Shown here in pieces: positions 43,846 through 53,346 of a stretch of 64,000 nucleotides of DNA (its first letter is position 1; the number at the start of each line of letters is the position of its first letter). Under the pieces are notes generated by a model. That model was given only the letters and a program-made list of their open reading frames with translations. It ran no database searches and was not told the DNA's origin. A program made the translations under genes and the position numbers. Source of the DNA: Actinomycetota bacterium (lineage in GTDB: Bacteria > Actinomycetota > Acidimicrobiia > Acidimicrobiales > Ilumatobacteraceae); assembly GCA_947454105.1 (NCBI GenBank), contig CANGIP010000002.1:62001-126000 (forward strand), given 5' to 3'.

Positions 43846-44715
43846 TTACTGGGCAAAAATGTTTTGGGTCGCCATCTCGGCAATCACCAAAAATGCCTTG
43901 GCTTGCTCGTCCAGGGTACGTGACGAAACATCGTGTGGGAGCTCAACCACGAACGAACTGGCTCCATCAATATTCGAATTGATGAATACCGTGGCATTAC
44001 CAACGCACGGGGTTGACCCGCAGCCCACGTAGGCAATGGGCAGCCCAGTCATTTCAGAAAATCGTTCAATCAACTCAAAATGCGACACAGTTTTTTGTTT
44101 GTCGACGTAATAGCCAAACTGGTGCCACCACACGACCAACAACGGCTGCTGCTCAAGGAAAAATTGCTGCACAGCTTTCGTTTCAACTTCAGATGCTGCG
44201 TATTCACCCGAGTACTTTTCTGAGCCTCGACCGACTGCTTGCCAGTCATCAGTCGCAAAATTTCGGTTGAGATCTACTCCACGCGCGTTCCCCCTGACCG
44301 AAGCCGCCAAGCCATCTGGGTTCACCGTGGGAATGACCCAAAGATTCAGATCCTCCGGGATATCCGAAAGATTTTGCAATCGTTCTACGACTTTGAGTCC
44401 CATTGACTCATCGCCATGAATGGAACCGACCGCTATCACTGGACGCTGAGGCGAGTCTTGAATCTGCACCGCAACAATTGGACGTCCTAAAACACTCGTG
44501 CCAATGATTACCTCTCGTAACTCTGGTTGAGTCGTGGTCGGGGCAACGCTTGTCGTTGTTGAAGTAATTGTTGTTGTAGATGTTGAAGTTTCGGGAACTA
44601 TTGAAGTTTCTACAGTTCCATCACTTGACCCAACGGAAGTTTTAATACTTTGTTCATCGCTACACGCAAACGAAAGGGTGATGCAGATAAATGGTAGAAA
44701 AAATCTTAATTTCAC
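43846..44715 (-). CDS. M14-type zinc carboxypeptidase-like lipoprotein
   Basis: A 289-residue exported protein. The signal peptide MKLRFFLPFICITLSFAC ends in a lipobox, and a Thr/Ser-rich linker (TSTSTTTITSTTTS) follows. The catalytic domain shows GSIHGDESMG (zinc His and Glu), DLNRNFA (Asn/Arg), WHQFG (zinc His) and a C-terminal VELPHDVS with catalytic Glu. It is probably anchored on the outer face of the membrane and trims peptides or amino-acyl groups from cell-wall material. Start is GTG with no strong ribosome site. It separates rimO from pgsA. Confidence 0.87.
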   Translation of the reverse strand: MKLRFFLPFICITLSFACSDEQSIKTSVGSSDGTVETSIVPETSTSTTTITSTTTSVAPTTTQPELREVIIGTSVLGRPIVAVQIQDSPQRPVIAVGSIHGDESMGLKVVERLQNLSDIPEDLNLWVIPTVNPDGLAASVRGNARGVDLNRNFATDDWQAVGRGSEKYSGEYAASEVETKAVQQFFLEQQPLLVVWWHQFGYYVDKQKTVSHFELIERFSEMTGLPIAYVGCGSTPCVGNATVFINSNIDGASSFVVELPHDVSSRTLDEQAKAFLVIAEMATQNIFAQ

Positions 44716-44753
44716 CTATTCCATAACGGAATACCACAACACTTGTGACGAGA

Positions 44754-46025
44754 TTATTCAGCAACTAAATCTGGACCCATGGCAGAAGTAACGGTGACAT
44801 CATAAAACTGTCGCACCGTGAGCGACGTCGGAACCTCAATAATGCCGTCAATTTCGGGGGCTTCGCGGTGACTACGGGCAACACCTGGCTCATCAACCAA
44901 AACATTGACGGTGCGTCCAATCAAATCATCGCGACGGCGAGATGTGATGTTGTCCTGCATTTCACTGAGTTCTGACAAACGCTCTCGCATCAGACCTTCG
45001 GGTACCTGACCATCTAGGTCTTTGGCGTATGTGCCGTCCTCAGCCGAATAGGCAAAGAATCCACACCAGTCGAGTTCGGCTTTTTCAACGAAATCGAGCA
45101 GTTGATCGTGGTCTTCTTCGGTTTCGCCGGGATATCCCACGATGAAGTTGCTGCGGAACGCCGCATCTGGTTCACGACGACGAATATCGGCAATGCGATC
45201 TAAGAAACGTTGACCGTCTCCCCAACGGCGCATGCGACGTAGCAAAGGCTTGCTGACGTGCTGTAACGACAAGTCAAAATACGGGACGCCCGAATCGCAG
45301 ATGGCATCAATGAGACCATCGCTCAAGTCACTTGGATAGAGATACAACAATCGCGTACGGTTGACCATCGCCGACACTTGCCGCACCAGCGGAACAATGC
45401 TGCCCGCACCTAATTCGTCGGGACGATCTTTTCCATAACTGGCCAAGTCTTGAGCGATCAAAACAATTTCTCGTGCTTGCAGTTGCTCAACTTCATCAAG
45501 GATTGATTGAACATCACGGCTACGTTGTGGACCACGGAAAGACGGAATCGCACAAAAGCCACACGTGCGATCACAGCCTTCGGCAATTTTTACGTACGCC
45601 CACGGCGACGAACTCTTAGGGCGCGGCAAGTTCAACAAATCAAGAGACGGAACTGGCGCCGATCCAACAGGTATCAGTTTCTTCTGTGCCGGCGTATGTA
45701 CCGGAACTCCAAAGCCCGCAACCAAGTCAACTTCTGGCAGTTCGTCGGCAAGTTCTTGACCGTAACGTTCGGCCATGCAGCCAGTCACCACTAAACGTGA
45801 TGAATTCTTGCGTTGCTCATCAAGACTCAGAATCGTGTCAATTGATTCTCGTCGAGCTTCATCGATGAATGCACACGTGTTCACAACAACCAAGTCGGCG
45901 TCTTCGGCCGAGTCGGTCGCTTGCATGCCATCGGCCAACAAAGTGCCAATCAACTTGTCGGAGTCAACCTGATTTTTTGGACAACCAAGAGTTTCTACGT
46001 AGAAGCGCTTTGCTTGATTGGTCAC
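44754..46025 (-). CDS. rimO: ribosomal protein S12 methylthiotransferase
   Basis: A 423-residue radical-SAM methylthiotransferase. The UPF0004 domain starts FYVETLGCPKNQVDSDK, with further cluster Cys in VVNTCAFID and TGCMAERYG. The radical-SAM cluster motif is GCDRTCGFCAIPSFRG, and a TRAM domain closes the protein (near NVLVDEPGVAR). The start motif and S12-type residues favour RimO over MiaB. It adds a methylthio group to Asp of ribosomal protein S12. GTG start. It lies between the SMP-30 lactonase and the M14 peptidase. Confidence 0.9.
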   Translation of the reverse strand: MTNQAKRFYVETLGCPKNQVDSDKLIGTLLADGMQATDSAEDADLVVVNTCAFIDEARRESIDTILSLDEQRKNSSRLVVTGCMAERYGQELADELPEVDLVAGFGVPVHTPAQKKLIPVGSAPVPSLDLLNLPRPKSSSPWAYVKIAEGCDRTCGFCAIPSFRGPQRSRDVQSILDEVEQLQAREIVLIAQDLASYGKDRPDELGAGSIVPLVRQVSAMVNRTRLLYLYPSDLSDGLIDAICDSGVPYFDLSLQHVSKPLLRRMRRWGDGQRFLDRIADIRRREPDAAFRSNFIVGYPGETEEDHDQLLDFVEKAELDWCGFFAYSAEDGTYAKDLDGQVPEGLMRERLSELSEMQDNITSRRRDDLIGRTVNVLVDEPGVARSHREAPEIDGIIEVPTSLTVRQFYDVTVTSAMGPDLVAE

Positions 46026-46055
46026 GATCTACGAGGCTACCTGCTGAGGTTCTCG

Positions 46056-46979
46056 TCAAGCCGAATATGCCAACTTCAAGCCACCATACGTCCATTTAGT
46101 CTTCATCAATCGGCCTGTCCCAGACAAAGTGATGTATGCCGTGTCGCTCCCATCGGCAGCAAAGCAGATATTGGTCGTCAGCATGTCGCCAGTCGCGACA
46201 TGCTCGACGAGTTCACCTGACGGCGAGATCACGGTGATTCCACCGTTTACCAGTGTGGCGACACAAACATTGCCTGATCCATCAACTCCGAGCGAGTCGA
46301 GCAGTTGGTAACCAGGAAGGCCGTACAAAACGACGCTTGGATCGCCAGGCATAGTTGGCGCAAGAACACCTGGTTCAACGATGTCACGCTGAAAGACACG
46401 ACCAGTGTGTGTCTCGGCCCAGTAGACCTTCTTGCCATCAGGCGACAAACCAATTCCGTTTGGACTTTCAACCGGGAAATCAATTTCACGAATCAACGAA
46501 CCGTCGGCCTTGGCGTAATAGATCGCTGTGAGGTCGGCAGTACGTGCCTCAAGATCATGAATTCCGTGATCGGTGAAGTAGAAGCCTCCAACGGTGTCGA
46601 ATACCAAGTCGTTCGGAGCACGAAGTGGACGGCCATCACATTCGGTGTACAAGTCGGTGACTGCACCAGTGGAGATATCAACGCGTTGAATACGGCCGCC
46701 GCTGTACTTCGACTTATCGAACGGCCCGGGGAAACTCAATCCACCAAAATCAATTTCAGTGAAACAACCACCGTTGTTACACAAGTACAAGGCACCATCG
46801 GGACCAATAGCGGCACCGTTCGGTCCACCCTTGATTTCGGCGATCGTTTCCTTGGTTCCGTCGGGACGCACGCGAGTAATTCGCGGACCGAACATTTCAA
46901 CCAAGATCACGCTGCCATCGCGCATTGCGATGGGACCTTCTGGAAACTTCAAACCAGATGCGACTTCAATAAGTTCCAT
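46056..46979 (-). CDS. SMP-30/gluconolactonase-like beta-propeller protein
   Basis: A 307-residue six-bladed propeller. The metal-binding pattern is intact: GLKFPEGPIA (Glu), RAPNDLVFD (Asn), SPNGIGLSPDG (Asn) and LDSLGVDGSGN (Asp). Related enzymes hydrolyse lactones of sugar acids or other lactones. A GGGGGAATGCA site precedes the ATG. Gene order places it between ftsK and rimO, which are usually closer, so it is likely an inserted accessory gene. The substrate is unknown. Confidence 0.88.
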   Translation of the reverse strand: MELIEVASGLKFPEGPIAMRDGSVILVEMFGPRITRVRPDGTKETIAEIKGGPNGAAIGPDGALYLCNNGGCFTEIDFGGLSFPGPFDKSKYSGGRIQRVDISTGAVTDLYTECDGRPLRAPNDLVFDTVGGFYFTDHGIHDLEARTADLTAIYYAKADGSLIREIDFPVESPNGIGLSPDGKKVYWAETHTGRVFQRDIVEPGVLAPTMPGDPSVVLYGLPGYQLLDSLGVDGSGNVCVATLVNGGITVISPSGELVEHVATGDMLTTNICFAADGSDTAYITLSGTGRLMKTKWTYGGLKLAYSA

Positions 46980-47059
46980 TGCATTCCCCCGTTCATGCCC
47001 AACTTGGGCCTACTAGGGATCATGCTAATCATCTGACCGAGAGGCCAATCACTCGGAAG

Positions 47060-49408
47060 TTACAGTGCTTCGAACTCTTCGACAGTCATCAGAACTTCTC
47101 GGGCTTTACTACCGATACTTGGCCCAACGATGCCATTTTGTTCCAGCAAGTCCATCAGACGACCAGCACGAGCAAAACCCACACCGAGCTTGCGCTGCAA
47201 CATTGATGTCGAGCCCATCTGGCTGCGGACCACCAGTTCCATTGCCCGCTTCAACAAGGCCTCGTCACTGTCATCGTTACCGACACCATCAGTGATTGAA
47301 TGCCCGCCCGCATTACTCGACGATGATTCGTCGCCCTCGACGCCGCTGACGTACTGCACCGTCGGGGCTTGCTGCCGCCAAAAGGCCACAACTTTGCGCA
47401 CTTCTTCTTCATCCACCCAGCAACCTTGAATACGTTGAGCCACCGATGAATTTCCTGGCAGTAACAACATGTCGCCCTTACCGACCAACTTCTCGGCACC
47501 GATCTGATCGAGGATGACTCGACTGTCCATCTGTGATGACACCGCAAACGCAGCACGAGCTGGAACGTTGGCTTTAATGACTCCGGTAATGACGTTCACC
47601 GAGGGGCGCTGTGTCGCAACGATGAGGTGGATACCAACCGCACGAGCTTTTTGAGCGATACGGGTAATGCTTTCTTCAACATCGCGTGCTGCCACCATCA
47701 TCAAGTCGTTCAATTCGTCAACCACTACAACGATGTAGTGCATGCGTTCAAACTCGCGTTCAGAACCAACCTCGGCCTTGATCTCGCCTCGGTCAAAAGC
47801 CGCGTTAAAACCGGTGATATCGCGATAACCCATTTCGAAAAGCAAGTCGTAACGCTTTTCCATTTCTTTCACAGCCCATGCCAAAGCATTTGCTGCCTTC
47901 TTCGGATTCGTCACTGGCTGTGTGAGCAAATGCGGCAAACGCGCATACTGACCCATTTCAACCTGCTTGGGGTCAATCAAAATCAGTTTCACCTGATCGG
48001 GAGTTGCCCGCATCAAGATTGACGTGATGATGCAGTTGATACCACTCGACTTGCCAGCACCTGTAGCTCCAGCGATCAGCAAGTGAGGAGTCGTTGCGAG
48101 GTTCAAGAAAACTGACCGACCGGCAATGTCTTTGCCCATCGCCACATCAAGTGGATGATTGGCAACCTTTGCTTCATTTGATGTCATGAGATCACCCAGC
48201 GAAACCAACTGACGTGTTTTATTAGGAACCTCAATACCGATGGCTGATTTGCCAGGAATCGGCGCCAAAATTCGCACGTCGGTTGCGGCCATTGCGTACG
48301 CAATGTCTTTTTGCAGACTGGTCACACGCGCAACTTTGACTCCCGCTCCCAGTTCAAGTTCAAAACATGTCACGGTTGGACCAACCGTCTTGTCAACCAA
48401 GCGAACTTCAACTCCGTGCGACCGCAGTGCTTCTTCTAAATCTTTACCGCGCTGATCTACTTCGGCTTGATCGATGGCCTGCTTTCCGCTTCGCGTGAGA
48501 TACGAAACGGGCGGAAGCTTCCACGAACCCTTCTTAGGCGAAGGACCCGTATCTAGTTGACCTTGCGTGTGAGGTTCATCTACAGAAACTTCTGGGGACG
48601 GCTTCTTACGTTCGGGTTTCGGCGCTTCGGGCTCATCTTCGACAACTTCAGGAACTCGACGATCTTCCGGCTCAACGATGAACATGGGCGGTGTGGGATC
48701 TGCTTCATCGTCATAAACGTCTTCACCGTCTTGCTCATCTTGCTCACCTGACAAGGTGCTCAGACTTTGCGCGGCCGAACGCATGCGTGACGATGCACCG
48801 CCGAAAACCTTTCCCGAAATCTCGCTGATCTTGATTGCGGTGTCTTTCAAACTCAAAGAAGTGATCAGCAAACTGCAACCAAGACAAATAGCAATCAAGA
48901 TAAGGACTGCGGCAATCGCACCAACAGCCGACGCGAGCACCTGACCAAGTAACGCACCAAGCCAGCCACCTGCTCCGCCAAGGGCCGCGACTCCGGTGAA
49001 AGCATCGGGCCCCTTGAGCACGTGCAGTATTCCCAAACTGGCCAGGACGACACCGCCCCAACCCAAAGCAAGTTTCATACGATTCGGAGACTCGTCACCG
49101 CGTAGATGCGACACGCCAACTGCCACGAAAATTGGCGGCAAGGCGTAGCGACCAAGACCCAAGAGACAACCGAGTGCAGTATCGGCACCTCGACCAACCG
49201 GACCAGCCAATCGCAGGTACACCGCCAGACCCACGATGATTCCGAGCAAGATAAAAGCGATCGCCGAAAACTCGCTTTGCCGACCGTCGATTGCCTGTCG
49301 CACTTCACTTTGGCGCGGTTCACGCTTGGTTGGCTTGCTGACTTCATCTTCTGAAGCAGATTTTGTACGTGATGCAGGCTTTTTAGCTGCGGGTTTCTTG
49401 GCGGCCAT
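47060..49408 (-). CDS. ftsK: DNA translocase FtsK/SpoIIIE
   Basis: About 782 residues. A Lys/Ala-rich N-terminus precedes around four membrane segments (residues 40-190), a variable acidic linker, and the motor: beta domain with Walker A GATGAGKSSG near 441 and Walker B IVVVVDELNDLM near 564. The winged-helix gamma domain (MLQRKLGVGFARAGRLMDLL) near 720 recognises KOPS-like sites. It moves DNA through the division septum and activates XerCD. GGGGTG before the internal ATG fixes the start. The gene follows the lipoprotein, rnj and dapA on the same strand. Confidence 0.95.
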   Translation of the reverse strand: MAAKKPAAKKPASRTKSASEDEVSKPTKREPRQSEVRQAIDGRQSEFSAIAFILLGIIVGLAVYLRLAGPVGRGADTALGCLLGLGRYALPPIFVAVGVSHLRGDESPNRMKLALGWGGVVLASLGILHVLKGPDAFTGVAALGGAGGWLGALLGQVLASAVGAIAAVLILIAICLGCSLLITSLSLKDTAIKISEISGKVFGGASSRMRSAAQSLSTLSGEQDEQDGEDVYDDEADPTPPMFIVEPEDRRVPEVVEDEPEAPKPERKKPSPEVSVDEPHTQGQLDTGPSPKKGSWKLPPVSYLTRSGKQAIDQAEVDQRGKDLEEALRSHGVEVRLVDKTVGPTVTCFELELGAGVKVARVTSLQKDIAYAMAATDVRILAPIPGKSAIGIEVPNKTRQLVSLGDLMTSNEAKVANHPLDVAMGKDIAGRSVFLNLATTPHLLIAGATGAGKSSGINCIITSILMRATPDQVKLILIDPKQVEMGQYARLPHLLTQPVTNPKKAANALAWAVKEMEKRYDLLFEMGYRDITGFNAAFDRGEIKAEVGSEREFERMHYIVVVVDELNDLMMVAARDVEESITRIAQKARAVGIHLIVATQRPSVNVITGVIKANVPARAAFAVSSQMDSRVILDQIGAEKLVGKGDMLLLPGNSSVAQRIQGCWVDEEEVRKVVAFWRQQAPTVQYVSGVEGDESSSSNAGGHSITDGVGNDDSDEALLKRAMELVVRSQMGSTSMLQRKLGVGFARAGRLMDLLEQNGIVGPSIGSKAREVLMTVEEFEAL

Positions 49409-49498
49409 CACCCCGAACGCTAGCAATGAGGCGCACATGCGTTCGGGCATACCCCTGAATTACTCACACCAAATAGAACGAGAACATCTTTGAAATGG

Positions 49499-50053
49499 CT
49501 ATTCGGCGTCAGTTCCGACGATTTCTCCGGTGCTCGTTAAAACGATTGACATTTGACCGCCTTGCGACGACTGCATGAGTAATCGGTATTGAACTGTTCC
49601 AGTTGACTTCTCTGCTGTACCCGCTGCGGTGATTACAAACATCTGCGGCGTCGATTCAGGGAGTTCTGATAAAACTTTCTTCAAAATGGATGATGGCTCA
49701 TAATCAAGTGCCGCTCGAGCAAAAGTTGGTCCGTTGGCTCCCACTGGTTCGGGTGCAGTTTCAAGCCCGTCTTTTTCGGTGAAGACATAATGCACGACTG
49801 CATCGGGCAAACCATCGGCATTGGGCGTTCCGTCAAGATCGGTTGCCACAAAAACGTTGACAAGTTCATTCGTGGCGTTGATCTCAAAAAACTGTACATC
49901 GGTGCCAGCTTTTTGTTCAACAGCATCGAGTGCATTTTCAATTTGGTCGAGACGCAATCCAGCCGTATCGGGTGCGGCTACTTCCTTTCCGCACGATGAA
50001 AGGACAATCAGCACACTCGATAACGCAACTACTCTTCCTAGCCGACGAAACAA
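49499..50053 (-). CDS. predicted lipoprotein of unknown function
   Basis: A 184-residue exported protein. A basic N-terminus, hydrophobic core and lipobox (VALSSVLIVLSSC) target it to the membrane; the rest has no recognised domain but shows alternating beta-like stretches (TDVQFFEINATNELVNVFVA). The start is a TTG, supported by GGAGG five or six bases upstream inside the rnj 3' end, directly after the rnj stop. It precedes ftsK by 90 bases. The role is unknown; the operon with rnj is probably a transcription convenience. Confidence 0.75.
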   Translation of the reverse strand: MFRRLGRVVALSSVLIVLSSCGKEVAAPDTAGLRLDQIENALDAVEQKAGTDVQFFEINATNELVNVFVATDLDGTPNADGLPDAVVHYVFTEKDGLETAPEPVGANGPTFARAALDYEPSSILKKVLSELPESTPQMFVITAAGTAEKSTGTVQYRLLMQSSQGGQMSIVLTSTGEIVGTDAE

Positions 50054-51715
50054 TTACGCCTCCATAACAACTGGAACGATCATTGGTCGACGCTTCGTAC
50101 GTTCGTTCACAAATCGACCAGCCGCCCGACGCACATCTTTTTCGAGAGCCTCAGGACTGCGCACACCTTCGGCGAGAGCCTTTTCAACTGCGGCCGCAAC
50201 AACGTCGCAGGCTTCATCAAGCAAATCTTCGGCTTCTGGGGCATACACCCAACCGCGGGTGATGATTTCTGGACCAGTGAGAACTTTGCCCGAACCAATA
50301 TCGACGGTCACAACGACAACGACGACGCCTTCTTCGGCCAGCACTTTGCGATCGCGCAAAACTCCTTGCCCAACATCGCCCACGATGCCATCGACATACA
50401 AATATCCAGCCGGAATTCGATTGGCATGATCGAGTCCTTCATCGGACAATTCAATGACGTCGCCGTCTTCACAGAGCAACACATTGTCTTTCGCGACGCC
50501 CATCAAAATACCGAGTTTGGCGTGAGCAACGAGGTGCCGGTATTCGCCGTGAACTGGAACGAAGAATTCGGGTTTAACGATCGACAAATAAGTTTTCAAC
50601 TCATCAGCCTGAGCATGTCCAGTCGCATGAACGTCAGCAATACCCGAGTGCACAACTTCGGCACCGAGACGCAATAAACCATCAATGACTCGAGTGACAT
50701 TGGTTTCGTTGCCAGGAATGGCATGACTCGACAAAATTACTGCGTCACGTTCGCCGACCTTGAGCCACTTGCTGTCACCGCGAGCCATGAGCGACAGTGC
50801 TGACATCGGTTCGCCCTGGCTACCCGTTGAAATGATGCACACCTTGTGTGGCGGATAATCATCGGCTTGCTCTATATCAATCAAAGTGTCATCGGGAACT
50901 CGCAACACTCCAAGATCGCGAGCCATGCGCACATTCTTTTGCATTGAACGACCCATCGTGGCCACTTTGCGACCTGTGTCAACAGCGGCATCAATGATTT
51001 GCTGAATGCGGTGAATATGACTAGCGAAACTTGCCGTAATGATGCGACGATCACGATGTTCATGAAACAGCGACCACAACACGCCACTAATTGACGTTTC
51101 GCTTGGTGCATGACCGTGTTCTTCAGCGTTCGTTGAATCGCACAGCAACAAACGAATACCTTCGTTTGAAGCAATTGATCCAATTCGCGCCAAATCGGTT
51201 CGGCGACCATCTACCGGCGTCAGGTCTAATTTGAAGTCACCAGAGTGAAGAATGACTCCTTGCGGTGTATGAACTGCAATCGCAAATGCATGCGGCACTG
51301 AGTGCGTGACCGGGATGAATTCAACATCAAACGGGCCGATCATTCGGCGTTCGCCATCGCGAACAACGATGAGTTCGGTTTTTCCGAGAAGTCCAGCTTC
51401 TTCAATGCGATTTTTGGCAAGTCCCAGAGTGACGTCCGAGCCATACACCGGAAAGCTGAGATCGCGGAGCAAATACTGCAGTCCCCCAACATGATCTTCG
51501 TGCCCGTGCGTTGCCACGCATGCCACAACCCGATCAGCGTTTTCGCGCAACCACGTGAAGTCGGGAAGAACTAAATCGATGCCATGCATATCGGCATCAG
51601 GGAACATCAATCCGCAGTCAATGAGTAACAACTTGTCATCTTGTTCGATGACCATACAGTTGCGACCGATCTCGCCAAGGCCTCCTAAAAAGGCCACGCG
51701 GACCGGAGCGGCCAT
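50054..51715 (-). CDS. rnj: ribonuclease J
   Basis: A 553-residue metallo-beta-lactamase/beta-CASP RNase. LLIDCGLMFPD and THGHEDHVGGLQ (zinc His-Asp motif) and LHSGDFKLD are in the N-terminal domain, ISTGSQGEPMSAL lies in the beta-CASP region, and PVHGEYRHL carries a C-terminal His. It processes and degrades mRNA and rRNA with 5'-to-3' exonuclease activity. The start overlaps the dapA stop as TGATG. Length fits the bacterial RNase J. Confidence 0.94.
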   Translation of the reverse strand: MAAPVRVAFLGGLGEIGRNCMVIEQDDKLLLIDCGLMFPDADMHGIDLVLPDFTWLRENADRVVACVATHGHEDHVGGLQYLLRDLSFPVYGSDVTLGLAKNRIEEAGLLGKTELIVVRDGERRMIGPFDVEFIPVTHSVPHAFAIAVHTPQGVILHSGDFKLDLTPVDGRRTDLARIGSIASNEGIRLLLCDSTNAEEHGHAPSETSISGVLWSLFHEHRDRRIITASFASHIHRIQQIIDAAVDTGRKVATMGRSMQKNVRMARDLGVLRVPDDTLIDIEQADDYPPHKVCIISTGSQGEPMSALSLMARGDSKWLKVGERDAVILSSHAIPGNETNVTRVIDGLLRLGAEVVHSGIADVHATGHAQADELKTYLSIVKPEFFVPVHGEYRHLVAHAKLGILMGVAKDNVLLCEDGDVIELSDEGLDHANRIPAGYLYVDGIVGDVGQGVLRDRKVLAEEGVVVVVVTVDIGSGKVLTGPEIITRGWVYAPEAEDLLDEACDVVAAAVEKALAEGVRSPEALEKDVRRAAGRFVNERTKRRPMIVPVVMEA

Positions 51716-52614
51716 CAGGAAACTCGCTGACGGGATGCTTGCAAATTGGCCCAGACCGTCTTGGCTTTTTCAGCAACAAAGTCGGCTGGTGGTCCCATCG
51801 GCAAACGACACTGACCCACATTGAGTCCGAGCAGATTCATCATGACCTTGCTCGGGATTGGGTTCGGTGATTCATCACCAGTCTCGTACGCGAAACTTTC
51901 GAGCAACGTCTGATTGATGGCGATTGCACCAGCAATGTCACCGGCTTCCCAACGATCAAACATGCGTTGATGGTCGGCAGCCGCCCAGTGTGTCGCGACA
52001 CCAATCACGCCGACTGCCCCGACTGCCATCAATGGCATGGTCAAACCGTCATCTCCGCTGTACACCTCAAAACCATCGGGAGCGTTCGCGATGACATTTG
52101 CTGTCTCGGCTGGGTTACCGGCGGCGTCCTTGAGCGCAACAACGTTCTTTACTTCACGGGCCAACTTCAACAATGTTGAGGTGTTGATCTTGCGACCAGT
52201 TCGTGCAGGAATGTCATAGACAACAACTGGCAAATGTGAAGCTTCGGCAACCGCGCGCACATGGGCTTCGATTCCCGACTGTGGTGGGCGGTTGTAATAC
52301 GGAGCGACGACCAGCAGACCAGCAACACCTAATTTGGTGGCTTCTTTGGTCATATGAATTGAATGCAACGTGTCGTTGGTTCCTGTTCCGGCGATGACCG
52401 GAATCGTGACTGCTTCGGTCACAGCCGCAAACAAACTCAAACGTTCGTTGTCGGTGAGCACCGGAGCCTCACCAGTGGTTCCGGCAATGACGAGAGCGTC
52501 ATTGCCATTGTCTTGCAACCAGCGAGCTAAGCGACGGGCGCCATCAAGGTCGAGTGCGCCACTCGCATCAAATGGTGTCACCATTGCTGTGATAACACGT
52601 CCGAAGCGGGCCAT
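51715..52614 (-). CDS. dapA: 4-hydroxy-tetrahydrodipicolinate synthase
   Basis: A 299-residue TIM-barrel aldolase-like enzyme. GTTGEAPVL holds the catalytic Thr pair, VVVYDIPARTG the Tyr, and NVVALKDAAGNP the Schiff-base Lys. It condenses pyruvate with aspartate semialdehyde on the way to lysine and meso-diaminopimelate. It overlaps both neighbours (stop of upstream gene, start of rnj) by single TGATG junctions, so translation is coupled along the operon. Confidence 0.94.
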   Translation of the reverse strand: MARFGRVITAMVTPFDASGALDLDGARRLARWLQDNGNDALVIAGTTGEAPVLTDNERLSLFAAVTEAVTIPVIAGTGTNDTLHSIHMTKEATKLGVAGLLVVAPYYNRPPQSGIEAHVRAVAEASHLPVVVYDIPARTGRKINTSTLLKLAREVKNVVALKDAAGNPAETANVIANAPDGFEVYSGDDGLTMPLMAVGAVGVIGVATHWAAADHQRMFDRWEAGDIAGAIAINQTLLESFAYETGDESPNPIPSKVMMNLLGLNVGQCRLPMGPPADFVAEKAKTVWANLQASRQRVS

Positions 52615-53243
52615 CAGAATGAACCCTCGGCAGCGCGGTCAATACCTTGGGACAAAATGAGATCTTCGTGAAGCTCCATCCAGACATCGTGGAACGAACC
52701 GCACATCACACCGGTGAACATATTGTTTGCGCCACCCACGACCAACTTGCACGTTGAGTCAAGTCGGGGTACGTACGGCGACAAGCGAGGGATGATTGTT
52801 GTCATCGACGAGACCACCGGAGCGGCTGCTGTGTGAAGAGTTACTAGTCGCTTGATGATCTCTTGGTCGTACTTGTCATCAGAGTGATCGTTCGGTGCGC
52901 CATCGCGCAATTGCCAATCGCCGCACAAATGTTTGAACGTGTCATTGATTTCTAGGAATGAGTGATAGTGCGGCTTTAACGCGTTGAGATCGACCCCTGC
53001 CACATCTTTGGCGAGAGCCTCAGGATGGGCTGCACGCCCAGCTGGCGTGAGTTGCCAGAGCGAACGGGCCTCACGGAACATGGCCATTTCTTCGGCCTGC
53101 AGTTCTTGTAAGTGAGTGTCGACAACCGCGACATCAAGCGCCACGATCTCGGCCAAGGTCTCGCTCTTCGAAAAGCCCTTGATTCGCAATGCGTGATGGG
53201 TGAGAAACTTCGGATCTGAACTATTTGACTGTGACCGTGCCAT
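52614..53243 (-). CDS. uncharacterised winged-helix-like protein at head of dapA operon
   Basis: A 209-residue protein I cannot name. The N-terminal 80 residues (FLTHHALRIKGFSKSETLAEIVAL, then ARSLWQLTPAGRAAH) look like a winged-helix DNA-binding domain of MarR/PadR type, including the wing TPAGRAAH. The C-terminal part is helical, with HYHSFLEINDTFKHLCGDW. It is the first gene of the operon and its stop overlaps the dapA start (TGATG). A ligand-responsive regulator of dapA is conceivable but not shown. Confidence 0.65.
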   Translation of the reverse strand: MARSQSNSSDPKFLTHHALRIKGFSKSETLAEIVALDVAVVDTHLQELQAEEMAMFREARSLWQLTPAGRAAHPEALAKDVAGVDLNALKPHYHSFLEINDTFKHLCGDWQLRDGAPNDHSDDKYDQEIIKRLVTLHTAAAPVVSSMTTIIPRLSPYVPRLDSTCKLVVGGANNMFTGVMCGSFHDVWMELHEDLILSQGIDRAAEGSF

Positions 53244-53334
53244 ACGCCGTCAAATCTAGTGCGTCAGGTTCGTTGGCGACCGACCTATTGCCCGCCTTTC
53301 CGATTACCTGCCTGTACCGACTGCAATGGCGCAC

Positions 53335-53340
53335 TATCGT
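53335..53340 (+). promoter_or_regulatory. -10 element of a probable leaderless promoter
   Basis: TATCGT ends six bases before the GTG at 53347, the same spacing as at three other promoters here. It favours this GTG over the upstream ATG at 53326 as the D-Ala-D-Ala ligase start. Confidence 0.4.
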
Positions 53341-53346
53341 CTAGCC

